A DNA stretch of 20,061 bases from Ophiothrix spiculata. Taxonomy: Eukaryota > Echinodermata > Ophiuroidea > Amphilepidida > Ophiotrichidae. The stretch is taken from the NCBI GenBank assembly GCA_000969725.1, contig JXSR01S042090.1; one strand, written 5' to 3'. Below the pieces are notes generated by a model. It was not told the DNA's origin. It searched no databases and worked only from the letters and a program-made list of their open reading frames with translations. Positions 1-9,291 of this stretch are shown here, in pieces; the first letter of the stretch is position 1, and each line of letters begins with the position of its first letter. A program made the translations under genes and the position numbers.

Positions 1-585
1 ACACACACACCCTGGCTACGGGCTTGGGGAGGGCCTAGGGTAATCAAAGAGCAGGCAAAAATTTTAGGGGAAATGCGTAGGGCCTTTGTCAGATTTTACT
101 AAAAATATTCTCAGTCTAACTGGAAAATCATGATTTTTATAATGCATGAAAAAACCTTATTGTTATTAAGGGGGAACAACACGTCACTCAATTTTTACGT
201 GTTTGCAAGTTTATTTTGTAACATAACTTTTCAACAAAGTGCATATAAGCCTTTTTCTGTAACACGTCTTCCTTCCCCCCTGTGATTTTGAACTTTTGAC
301 CCCCAAAGTTATATTGTTTGATACTGTAGTATATCATGGTAGGGTCTCCTCTCCTCTTTCCATTGATACCAAGATCATGAAAATCGGTCAGGCGTTACGT
401 AAAAAAAAAATCGACTTTTGGCAAAAGTGGCCACTTTTTCAAAAAATCGTTATAAAAGTTCTAAATGTCCTAAGTATATTTCGTCGGGTTTTTGTCTAAT
501 AAATGAAGAAACAACAATTCTAACATATTCTGTAAGTTTCAAGTCAATAGCATACATATATTTTTCAAAATGGCGATTTAAATTG
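1..585. other. Unassigned left end
   Basis: Begins with a short (AC)n run cut by the window edge (1-10). The rest is AT-rich with no supported gene; the overlapping open frames at 296-657 look like chance frames. Confidence 0.45.
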
Positions 586-600
586 CCCCCCCCCCCCCCC
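586..600. repeat. C15 homopolymer tract
   Basis: Fifteen consecutive Cs; likely length-variable. Confidence 0.95.
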
Positions 601-702
601 TGCCCGCTGACTTTAGGCCAAGTAAAAAATAAACATGTTTCTCGTCCGGGTTTTTGAAAAAAAGGAGGAAGAGGTACTATTTATTTTTTATTTTTTATTT
701 CA

Positions 703-1017
703 ATGCCAATGCAAAATCGCCCATTAATGACCCTAAGTTCTCACCCAATGTATCGATACCAGATGTTTCATTGGAGACATTCAGCTACACTTTCTTCACA
801 CGGTACATCTTCAGCGCCACCAGAAATCACACCTGAAGTTATTTTACCAACGAAAGAACGCAAAAAGTCTGAATCTAGTGTGGGTAAAGTTGATAAATCA
901 CATCATAAAGAAAAACAAGAGACTAAGACGGGTGGTGCATCAAATAAAGACAAGGTATCAGAACATAGCAAAGGGAGTGAGGATAATAAGGAGATTTTCA
1001 CGCCATGCGCCAAATAA
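703..1017 (+). other. Lys/Ser-rich open frame, doubtful exon or gene relic
   Basis: A 104-codon frame. From about residue 36 the translation is hydrophilic and Lys/Glu/Ser-rich (SAPPEITPEVILPTKERKKS, KSHHKEKQETKTGG, SEHSKGSEDNKE), which looks more like a disordered protein segment than random translation of AT-rich DNA. There is no convincing splice acceptor before it; a possible donor (AAG|GTATCA) lies near 953. No domain recognised. It could be a relic of a gene or of a mobile element. Confidence 0.25.
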
Positions 1018-1072
1018 GGTCAAAAAATCACCTTTTCCATTTTGTGGTCATTTCTTGACCTTATTTGGCATG
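1004..1072. repeat. Inverted repeat / hairpin
   Basis: CATGCGCCAAATAAGGTCAA (1004-1023) pairs with TTGACCTTATTTGGCATG (1055-1072) apart from a 2-nt bulge, and pairing continues weakly inward. It overlaps the end of the Lys/Ser-rich open frame. Confidence 0.75.
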
Positions 1073-1311
1073 AAATTCAAAAATTGAGGAGGGCCACTCG
1101 AAAAAAATGTGGTAACCATTGGCGGCGTCGACGTCTTTAGCTAAGGGTGCCTTTTCAGGGTAACTTTCGACATTAAGACTACATTAAGGGTCGTCTTTTT
1201 ACAATATCTTCGATTTTATGGTCATTTTTCACCAGCTATATTCTACAATTAGGAAATACAACAGAAAAGGCTACCAATGTATTATATTCATGTTTTTGTG
1301 GCAGAATTTTA

Positions 1312-1333
1312 AAAGCGCGCACGCGCGCGCGTT
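1312..1333. repeat. Alternating CG/CA tract (Z-DNA prone)
   Basis: AAGCGCGCACGCGCGCGCGT is an alternating purine-pyrimidine run in otherwise AT-rich DNA. Such tracts can adopt Z-form; no function is implied. Confidence 0.7.
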
Positions 1334-1396
1334 ACGTCGTGTGTTACGCCATTTAGGGTACAAATTCACGCAAGTTAGGTGACAATTTCAGTGTAC

Positions 1397-1699
1397 TATA
1401 GAGGGTTTGCACGACGCGATACGCACCATACACGCAGACCGTTTCGACGCCATCTTGGTGGAGCGCGGAATAGTTTGTGGTGTAAACAAGACATCAAAAT
1501 CGGCTGTACATCGTGATTGACTTCAAATCATGACTGGAAAATTAAACTAAATAAATGTACTGTATATTCTTGTCATCATTAGCTGTGATCTGATGTCTTG
1601 ATACTGTGAAAAGATTGTAATGTGACGGGACTTTTTGTTTGCCGGCCCATGAAAATGGTGTTGTGAGTATGATATGACGTCACGTGCAAACCCTCTATA
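1397..1699. mobile_element. 303-bp element with 17-bp perfect inverted ends
   Basis: TATAGAGGGTTTGCACG at 1397-1413 is exactly inverted at 1683-1699. Looser complementarity continues inward (CGCCATCTTGG against CCATGAAAATGG). TATA edges allow a TA-type target duplication. No transposase. Probable MITE. Outside it, CATTTAGGGT and GCAAGTTAGGTG occur on both sides (1350/1705 and 1371/1781), perhaps an older flanking duplication. Confidence 0.75.
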
Positions 1700-1867
1700 C
1701 GACATTTAGGGTTATGATTTTGAAGAGTTGCTCTGACGAGCATGCGTACCACTTTTTCAAGTTTTTCGAGCGGTCCCCGGGTGCAAGTTAGGTGCATACT
1801 GGCATAGGCCTATTAAATTAGTGGTATGGGGCTTTATAAAATATGACAGGAATATTAGTCACAGGAC

Positions 1868-1915
1868 AAAGTTTAAGAGAGGGAGTACAAAAGATAAAAA
1901 AAGTTTAAGAGAGGG
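1868..1915. repeat. 16-bp direct repeat
   Basis: AAAGTTTAAGAGAGGG occurs at 1868-1883 and 1900-1915, a 32-bp period, just upstream of the SINE head. Could be a small tandem duplication at the insertion site. Confidence 0.75.
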
Positions 1916-1924
1916 TAAAGGAGG

Positions 1925-2415
1925 GGAGCGTGGCCGAGCGGTTATAGCGTCGGACTCGTAATCGCATTCTCTGTCGTGGGTCGAGCCCCGGTCCCGGCAC
2001 GTCTCCTTGTTTCCTAAAACAAGAAACTTTACTCTACTTGCTTCGTGCTTCGGAAGGCACGTAAAGCCGTTGGTCCCATCTGAAGTGTTCCTGACACACT
2101 GTCGGATGTAAAAGAACGTCACCATGCCCTGGAAAAAATCGAGTACAAATCTAGTACACATTCCTGAGGTGCAAATTTGGAACACAAATTCGAGTACAAT
2201 TTAAGTACAATTCGAGTACAAATTTGTACTCGAATTTAAGTACAATTCGAGTACAAATTTGTGTACTCGAATTGTACTTAAATTGTACTACAAATTGTAC
2301 TAAAACTGTACTCGAATCTGTGTTCCAAATTTGCACCTCAGGAATGTGTACTAGAATTGTACTCGATTTTTTCCAGGGTGGTCACGGGCTATTTGAAAAG
2401 AGTTGGGAAAATTTT
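1925..2415 (+). mobile_element. tRNA-derived SINE, interrupted by a fold-back element
   Basis: The head (about 1925-2003) has an A box (TGGCCGAGCGGTTA, 1931-1944) and a B box (GGGTCGAGCCC, 1978-1988), the internal RNA polymerase III promoter of tRNA genes, most like a Ser/Leu-type tRNA. A non-tRNA body follows (GGCACGTAAAGCCGTTGGTC at 2057-2076, then GTAAAAGAA), which resembles conserved central parts of marine-invertebrate SINEs as I recall them. The apparent tail TTTGAAAAGAGTTGGG resumes after the palindrome 2123-2380, so that element seems inserted in the SINE. Family name not assigned. Confidence 0.7.
2123..2380. mobile_element. Palindromic fold-back element nested in the SINE
   Basis: Ends CCCTGGAAAAAATCGAGTAC (2127-2146) and the exact inverse ending CCAGGG at 2378 bound a nearly complete ~252-bp inverted repeat. 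Arms share TTCCTGAGGTGCAAATTTGG and many GAGTACAA words, and the centre (2226-2254) is itself palindromic. GTCAC occurs directly outside both ends (2118-2122 and 2381-2385), a possible 5-bp target duplication. No coding capacity. Confidence 0.85.
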
Positions 2416-2636
2416 CCAGTCATGTTGACTATACCTTCAAAAGTATATCATCATTTCTCTCTATAGGACCAAAGAGCTTCGCATTTGACTCCAATTCGTG
2501 ATCCGAACTATTAAAGCAGAAGCAGAATCCGCCTTGCAAGTGGCATTTGTAATTGGAATTAGAGGCACTGCCATGCCTGCAGAGATCACTTATTTTTAAA
2601 ACTCGCGAAAGTCATACAGAGCTATACAGTAGGCCT

Positions 2637-2896
2637 ATGTGATGGCTCATCCTAAAAGGGGGGACTTTGCAGATCATGTCAATTTTGATTTTATCATTTC
2701 AACTGTTGTAGCATTTTCTAAGCTTTAAAATGACACCTTACTAGACTTGTTGAAATTGATCAAGGCGATCAAATTTTACAACAGAAATTCTGCTGGAAAT
2801 TGTTTTTATTTTCTTTATTTTTTGCTGTCTAATTTCACCTGTTTCTTGAAAAGTGTTTTGTCGTAAAGTCCCCCTTTTCGGGGTGAGTCATCATAT
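2637..2896. mobile_element. ~260-bp element with ~33-bp inverted ends
   Basis: The left end GTGATGGCTCATCC then AAAAGGGGGGACTTTGC matches, in inverse, the right end ATGATGACTCACCCC then AAAAGGGGGACTTTAC. Edges are TAT...ATA, so a TA duplication is possible. The AT-rich interior has no coding capacity. Probable MITE. Confidence 0.75.
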
Positions 2897-2951
2897 ATGC
2901 GAATTTAGTCCCAACCCGGTAGGGGCCACCGTGACTCCCATTTTCAAACCT

Positions 2952-3665
2952 CCTCTCACCGAATGACCCCTTTTTAAAGGTACGTGGTCTGATTTTTTCA
3001 AATTTTAGTTTTCACTGTCATATGAATTTCAAATTTGAGTCAAATCGGAACAACCATTTTGATTTTATAAGCAATTTTGTATTTTCCATTTGTCTATACT
3101 TTACTGTGTAAATAAACCATAATATTGATAATTTTAACACATTTTTACTTATATCTCTGAAATGCAACTTATTTCAGCCATAAAATTTCACACGGGTAAT
3201 GAGAAAAATATAAGGAATATTTTGGTACCAAAATCTCAGAAAGTGTGAAAAATGTTGACCCAATCGGACAGGGCTCCTTTAATTTTTCACAAGTTGCTCT
3301 CATCACTGAATGACCCCGGGCCATTTTTTTTACATGCTCTCTCATTGAATGACCCCCATTTTCCAAAGGAAACTCTCTCACTGAATGCCCCCTGTTTTCA
3401 TAAATACATTTTTCTCAAACGCTCTCGCCGAATGACCCTTGTTTTCACAAATAAGTGAGTTTTACTATGTATTTTTCTGATGATTTTGGCTCTAATACCC
3501 AAGGATAAAGTTTTTAAACACCTTACTGGAAGATCTCAAGTTTTGCGATAAATTTGAGCACCTCACTTATGAGCCCCTTTTCAATGCAATGAGTTCCTCA
3601 CCAAAAGACCCCTATTTTTACTGTCCTCACCGAATGAGCTCCTCACCGAACGACCCCCTTTTTTC
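2952..3665. repeat. Scattered degenerate repeat, core CTCACCGAATGACCCC
   Basis: The core, usually followed by a T-rich run, recurs at about 2953, 3296, 3336, 3372, 3421, 3592, 3625 and 3641, always on the same strand. Spacing is 36-49 bp in the 3296-3450 cluster and irregular elsewhere. Variants are TCATTGAATGACCCCC, TCACTGAATGCCCCC, TCGCCGAATGACCC and TCACCGAACGACCCCC. I do not recognise the repeat, and no single frame through it looks like a protein. Confidence 0.7.
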
Positions 3666-3723
3666 TTTATTTAACCTGTCACCCTCTTCTGATGTCCGTG
3701 CCTGTCACTTTAAAATTCGAGTG

Positions 3724-3742
3724 CCCCCCCCCCCCCCCCCCC
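3724..3742. repeat. C19 homopolymer tract
   Basis: Nineteen consecutive Cs followed by GGAGG. Such runs are prone to length error in assemblies. Confidence 0.95.
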
Positions 3743-4320
3743 GGAGGTGGTTATGCAAGTACTTGTATCATTGATTGATTGAATATTCTGCTTACAGTAC
3801 CAATGCGTTGTCTATTTAAAAAGCATTTCTTACTTATTTATAATCATAGGGGCATACGATATCTAAGACATAAGCAAAATAATACTGGAGGGCGCTATGA
3901 ATCTGACTTGCTTGTGTCCAGGACATGATTGTTCTAACTGCATTCATCATTTTTATGTACCGTTTCAAGGTATTGGAAAGATCTGTCTGCAAATGAAAGA
4001 TCATACATTTCCAATCTGCGGAACCTTATAAGCATAATCTGACACCTTTTGAAATATTGAACCCATCCGCCCAGCATGTGACCCCCGATTCCTAGGATAA
4101 CTCCCGGGGATAACTACCCAAGCGGATTTTCAGCAAAACGTAATAATATTAGTAGGCCTAAGTAGTTTTGCAATTGATAGATTTTAACGGGTTCGCCGTC
4201 AGACAAGTTTTGAACTGTCAAGCTTTCGTCAGGAGTAGCTGTGACTTCTTCAGGACAAATATTATTATAAAGACATGTGGGCGGTCACTTCCCACTGATG
4301 ACTCACATGAGCCATTCACT

Positions 4321-4600
4321 GAAGGCTGCCCCTTGCCAACAGTGTTAAAAGCAGATCACCTCTTTGAGATTGGGGTGGCTCTGGAAAGAGCCTTTCTGAA
4401 GGCTGCCCTTTGCCAACAGATTCACACAAAAGTAGGTTGCCCCTAACCGCTAATGTGTTGTTCTTATGAGATATTCGTGGCTCTTAAAAAAGTCTTCCCG
4501 AAGACTGCCCCTTGCCAACAGTAATTTGCACAAAAGTAGGTTGCCCCTATACCTCTAATGTGTGTAAAAAAAAAGCTAGGCTGCCCCTTGCCTATTAAGT
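4321..4600. repeat. Degenerate tandem array, core GGCTGCCCCTTGCCAACAG
   Basis: The core occurs at 4321, 4398, 4500 and, truncated, 4578, giving periods of 77, 102 and 78 bp. A second shared block CACAAAAGTAGGTTGCCCCT follows the second and third cores (about 4425 and 4530), each then followed by CTAATGTG. Units differ by indels, so this is an old, diverged array. No coding meaning seen. Confidence 0.75.
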
Positions 4601-5015
4601 CTCCAACCGAACAGATTGCTACCTGATTGAGAAGTAGTTTTGCTTTGATTGAAGTGAGCATTCTCCTCCTTGCTCAACCTCGCTGATTTAATTGACCCAG
4701 TGTTTTACTATTATCTAGTCAAACCACAATCCCCTGGCACAAATGTATCCCAAGTGTAACCAAGGCTTCAGTGTGATTGGGGATTATCATTAACGCTACA
4801 ATGTGAACAAGGCTTTTTCATTTCATAAGGCCTAACACTAAATATCATAATTTGAGGTTGGTGTTCGGTTTGGAGGATATGCCAATAAAACAAATGTTTG
4901 CATAAATTAATGCAAATTAAATACTTAATTTGTATATTTTTGCTGGAATTGCAGGCAGTACTAGTTAAGGCCTAGGGCTAACCACTCACATAATATCATG
5001 AAGGTAGGTCGAATA
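4601..5015. other. Intergenic, no gene seen
   Basis: AT-rich sequence with no coding-like frame. A GTTAAGGCCTAGGGC word near 4965 is the only feature noted. Confidence 0.4.
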
Positions 5016-5425
5016 ATATGTGCCCATACATCCCAAACTAGTCATAGAATCAGCATCATGTCATTTTCACTTTTTTAAATAATTATTTGCAAGTACTAGG
5101 CCCTATGTTATAAGGATTAAAATGACATAATGAATTTCACTCGATTTCCAGAATTGTCTGTCAAAAGTTGTCAGGGAGTAAAAAGATATAAACATGTTCA
5201 AAGATCAGTCTGTTGCTTGTTTTAAAATACAGAAAATATTTCATATTTCTTATCATTTTCTTTCAATGAAAATTTGCTGCTGTTTTGAAATAAGCACAAG
5301 GATTGTGAATCTGTCAAAAGATCAATTTCGGCAAATTATGACCTTGACATGTATTTTCACCAGTCCTGTAGTGCAAAATGAAGTTTTCTGCATCTACGGC
5401 TCGTTTGATATGGACAGTCACATAT
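5016..5425. mobile_element. ~410-bp terminal-inverted-repeat element, copy 1
   Basis: Same family and orientation as 18116-18527, with long matching blocks through the interior. The left end ATATGTGCCCATACATCCC and the right end, read in reverse, ATATGTGACTGTCCATATC are imperfect inverted repeats. No transposase. The open frame 5194-5427 lies inside it and is a by-product of the repeat. Confidence 0.75.
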
Positions 5426-5437
5426 GAAAGATATGCC

Positions 5438-5695
5438 AATTGAGGACCCTAGAACTAGAAGGGGGTTAAGTCACATTGAGTACAAACTGAGAAAATGGCA
5501 CAAACATAATATAATTTGTGTTGTCTTGAATGGTATTGCTGTATCTCGCGGTGACTCTTACACATGCTCTGATCATCAAATTACTACAAATCTTTTACAG
5601 AATTTAGAAATGAGAATTCTGTAGCAGGAAATTGACAAAACTCAATTTTCAAGATTTTGTGACTTAACCCCCTTTTAGTTCTAGGGTCCTCAATT
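5438..5695. mobile_element. 258-bp element with 38-bp inverted ends
   Basis: Left arm 5438-5475 and right arm 5658-5695 match in inverted orientation with one mismatch in 38 bp; both start AATTGAGGACCCTAGAACTA. AATT at each edge may be part of the ends or a 4-bp target duplication. The interior has no transposase. The high arm identity suggests relatively recent activity. It begins 12 bp after the end of the 5016-5425 element. Confidence 0.87.
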
Positions 5696-5744
5696 AAACC
5701 ATTAAAAAAATGTATAAATTAGGCACTTCATTGGCATATTTTAT

Positions 5745-6100
5745 ACTGCAGCAAGGATATCTTTGGCCCAGGCCCCACCGACAAGATCAACAATAACCTG
5801 GTTGCAATAGACAAGACAAAATACATCACCTCCAAGGACTACTCTTCACCAACCCGCACTGAAAACTCACAAGCCTTCATCGTACCAACTTCTGAGAGAC
5901 TACCACAAAACATCTTTTTTTCCAAAGACTATAAGAGACTGGAATACACTTCCTGAATTCATTGTCCAGTCAAACACTGTTGAGGCCTTCAAACAAGGAC
6001 TTTCAACAATTTAGGCCTCAAGTCTGCATGCATCAATCCCATCCAATGTACCGTAGTCTTCAGAATTGAAGTTAGTGCCAATTCGGAAGAAGAAGAAGAC
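5745..6100 (+). pseudogene. 3' end of a non-LTR retrotransposon (reverse transcriptase C-terminus)
   Basis: Plus-strand translation gives AFIVPTSERLPQNIFF, then, after a frame change at the T7 run 5915-5921, TIRDWNTLPEFIVQSNTVEA and a stop TAG at 6012-6014. The R.WN.LP......V..FK pattern is the usual C-terminus of reverse transcriptase ORFs in Jockey/CR1/L2-like retrotransposons. The short 3' region ends in GAAGAAGAAGAAG (about 6086-6099), like the simple-repeat tails of these elements. Only the last ~90 codons remain, as expected of a 5'-truncated insertion, and the frameshift makes it non-functional. Exact clade and 5' boundary are uncertain. Confidence 0.75.
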
Positions 6101-6377
6101 TTTTAAATATCTCCTGCTCATTTACAGATGTTCATTACATGTTCCTTGCCTTAAACTTTTGTACCACTGATTTTGCCATTTCACTGGTAATCAATCATCC
6201 AATATTTAGCCCACCTACTACTATGTGGTCTACTTTGAGGCATTCCATTATAAACTCCACGCCATAAGTTCCTACCCATGATTTCGACAGGCCTGAAGAT
6301 GAATTAAGTTAACTTTTTTCTGATAATTTTAGGCACACCAATCAAGTCTCATCGATTTGCAGTCACACTGTATCATG

Positions 6378-6528
6378 CAGGGGTGTGAGAGCCAGGTGAT
6401 AAAAATAGCTGAGAATAGTGACAAAATGCTCAAAACAGGCTGAAAATGAAAGAAAAAGCTCAAATTATGACTCTTGAAGGCATAAAAAAAGCTGAAATCA
6501 GCTAAAAAGCTGAACTTTCACACCCCTG
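6378..6528. mobile_element. 151-bp miniature element with 6-bp target duplication
   Basis: Ends CAGGGGTGTGAGAG and CTTTCACACCCCTG are inverted repeats with one mismatch. ATCATG flanks both sides exactly (6372-6377 and 6529-6534). The interior is purine-rich with repeated AGCTGA and GCTCAAA words. CAG...CTG ends recall hAT elements, but the duplication is 6 bp rather than 8, like that at 19681-19881. Confidence 0.8.
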
Positions 6529-7068
6529 ATCATGCGATACCGATTTGCAAAGATTGAATGATTTTAAAAATTCACCTCTGAATCCAATTGTTGTAAATTG
6601 ATCGATTACACGCAGAGAACCATTATTATCAGTACAAATGAGTACAGGGCCAGTGGTAACTGTTAACACGGTATCCAATGGGTCAATAATGCTACCATGT
6701 CCTTCATGATGAATTGAATAGCCCGCGCTTTGGAGCGAATCCTAGTGCAATTGATCCCCGATACTCATGATGTGCAGTCAGGGTGTTTGTGGTTTTTCCC
6801 CGAGTGTGTCGTTCAGGAATTAGCAAGAATTGAGTTCAGAGTAATTTTTTTAAATCATCCGTTCTTTGCAAATCGATGTCGCTGGTTGGGGAATTTGATA
6901 CATTCCGACTTCAAATCGATGAGACTCCGTTGTTGGGCCAAAAATATATGAAAAACATCAATTTAATCTACAGACATGTAAAAATCATGGGTAAGAACTT
7001 ATGGCGCGGGGTTTACATCAGTTGTAATAATACCCCCTACACAGCCATTGGCGGGTGATTTGGCATCA
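6529..7068. other. Unassigned stretch
   Basis: Slightly more GC-rich around 6720-6960, with open frames of 60-73 codons that show no recognisable protein features. I do not support a gene here. Confidence 0.4.
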
Positions 7069-7175
7069 GGCAGGTAAAAGTATAAAATTACATGCCTGAC
7101 AGGTGGGTAAATTTCTGGTGAGTCTCTACGTTGTTAATTTCTTGTCAGGCGGTAATTTCTAAAAAGTTACCTGCC
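7069..7175. repeat. 107-bp small inverted-repeat element
   Basis: GGCAGGTAA at 7069 is mirrored by TTACCTGCC ending at 7175. Complementarity resumes further in: AAATTACATGCCTGAC on the left against GTCAGGCGGTAATTT on the right. This gives an imperfect stem of roughly 35 bp per arm, perhaps a very short MITE. Confidence 0.55.
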
Positions 7176-7903
7176 CAACTATCTAGTACAAAAAATTGTT
7201 AATGTCCAAACCTGGATAATACTTGGTGAATCATAGTGTTATCTTGATAATATCGTTCTTAATGGCAATTAAGACTCCTCCCCATGCTCTGCCTTTTTTG
7301 TCAGGTTTTCTGTCTTTCCTGATAACTGTATAGTTTGATGGAAAAAGTTCACTGCTAGAAATTTAGTCAGATAACCATGTCTCATTTCCGATAATAATAG
7401 CCTATCTGGGTCATGGTTGTTTAAACATACAGTTAGCTCTGCTGTTTTGCCACGTTAACCTTGAAAGTTTATAACAAGGACAATATTGTTATATTATTGG
7501 GTTTCTACAAAATGTTAAGGGCCATTTCATTTTAATTACAAATTTTGATAAACCACATAATTATGATGAAAATATTTCACTGGACACAGCACAGTAATAA
7601 ACACACCAAAAATACAAAACAAACTTTAATGTTTGCAAACGTCTTTATTTGCATAATGAAAGAAATCATAAAATCATAATAATGATAATATAATAACAGC
7701 ACAGCAGCCTCACCGCTACAGACTGAACATTTATGTACAGTAAATAATATACAAGTGATTGAAAACTTGGACAATATTGAATGAAGGTAAAAGACTTGGA
7801 ATACTGCATCTGCTTTGAAGAAATATGTGAGAAATTACTTCAAATGGATACATACCGCATAAATATCAATCCGATTCAAAGACAATCACAGAATAGGATC
7901 ATT
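7176..7903. other. Intergenic, no gene seen
   Basis: AT-rich DNA with no supported exon. TTTATT near 7650, followed by A-rich sequence in minus-strand sense, could be a polyadenylation signal for a minus-strand transcript, but nothing else supports one. Confidence 0.4.
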
Positions 7904-8174
7904 AATCGTCATGTGAGTGCAAGAAGGTCGTATCTGCTATGGCTGCTCCAAGTTATTTTTATTTTATACTTTGTCACAAGAATGTGAAAAATCCATCAAA
8001 AATTCCCAGTCTTATGTCAGTGGTTCTTGAAATGGTTCTTCAGGTGACACTGTCACCTGAAGAACCATTTCAAGAACCTCTGACCCAAGATTGGAGACTA
8101 GACAGTGTGCAATCCAAATTTATGACAAATGGCAGCTATTGCAGATACAAATTTCTTGCACTCACATGACGATT
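7904..8174. mobile_element. 271-bp fold-back element with near-perfect central hairpin
   Basis: The outer 22 bp are perfect inverted repeats (7904-7925 with 8153-8174, AATCGTCATGTGAGTGCAAG inward), and complementarity continues imperfectly (GTATCTGC, GCTGC). The centre is a 69-nt palindrome, 8016-8084: 28-bp perfect arms around a single C at 8050, one mismatched pair, then five more pairs. The whole element can fold into one long stem. No coding capacity. It fits a fold-back MITE; no target duplication identified. Confidence 0.82.
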
Positions 8175-9283
8175 TGAATCCACGCCATGCCATTCTGAAA
8201 GTTCTATTAGTAACTACAATACCATGTGCGAAAAACTTTTTATCATTTTTTTTGTAAACATTCAAAAAATTAATACAACTTTTAACCACTTGGATATGAA
8301 TAATGAGAACTTTTCCACAACTCCTGTGTGCAGTGTGTCCATTTAGTTCAAATAGCATTTTCTCAGCCTAGCACAAACAAATAATTGTAAAGACGATATC
8401 TTAAGATGTGCATAGAAAAAAAAAGAGTCGCCACCATAATACATGACACAAAAATTCAATTCCATGACGTATTCACAAGCTGAGAGATTTTTAGTTATCC
8501 TGTTTGCTCATGCAATATGAGAAAATATCGAAACCATTAACATTTTTGCGTATTGCATGAGAACAAAGAGGGGGTAACAAATTTATCACTCAGTAAAATG
8601 CTGGAAATACCATGTCAAGCCAATGAACATGCGCTGTTATGGCAGCGTTTTAGTGATCATAGCTTCTTCGGTCTATGACGTATTTGGACTTGGGCGATTT
8701 GCCTAACTTTATGATTTGTGAATTTTTGATGTGTGGTAGGGTTAGGGTTAATGCTCACCAAGTGGTTAATTACACATCATGAATTTTGTGTAAAAATAAA
8801 ATACCTTTATTCAATATGTGATAAAATTTTGTGTTTAAAAATATTCCAAAATGTGAAAAAGATCTTTATATTGCCATTTTGATCAAAATATATAATATGG
8901 TTTGATAATAATCTGACATGGTTTTGGTTAGAATTTTTTTTTTGATACACACTAAATAGAACATGTAAATAAAACTAAAGAATCTAATATGTAATATATG
9001 AAAGGAGAATACAGTTAATAAACTATCTTTGTCTTAAGATAACTTCTATGAAAAACAATCTGGTAGGATATGTCAGTATTCAAAAAAAACCAAGTTTTCT
9101 GTACAAATACCTTTTTATATCAGCACCAAAATTAATTTTGCAATGAGAAACTCAAGATCAAAACTCTTGACTGGCTGACTTTCCAGAACCACCAATACTG
9201 GCCGGTAACCATTGTTCTTAACAATGGTAATCATCCAGAACCGCCGGTTTCTGACGGTCAGCTGCCGTTTGTGTTTTGAAGCA
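8175..9283. other. Intergenic, no gene seen
   Basis: AT-rich stretch of about 1.1 kb between two mobile elements. A short GTTAGGGTTAG word lies at about 8740. No coding-like frame or RNA gene is visible. Confidence 0.5.
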
Positions 9284-9291
9284 GTCCGTAA

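Noticed and set aside
1925-2003. Functional tRNA gene (A and B boxes present)
   Set aside because: The acceptor-stem ends do not pair convincingly, and the tRNA-like part runs directly into a SINE-type body, so it is a SINE head rather than a tRNA gene.
1859-2185. 108-codon minus-strand gene
   Set aside because: It is the reverse strand of the SINE and the fold-back element, with no protein features.
2952-3665. CRISPR array
   Set aside because: Repeats are degenerate, irregularly spaced and T-rich at the edges, and the DNA is clearly eukaryotic.
4168-4446. 92-codon plus-strand gene
   Set aside because: It overlaps the degenerate array starting at 4321 and has no conserved features.
5194-5427. 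Protein-coding gene shared with 18148-18483 because translations look alike
   Set aside because: Both frames lie inside copies of the same repeat and are interrupted differently; the similarity is explained by shared repeat DNA. No known domain.
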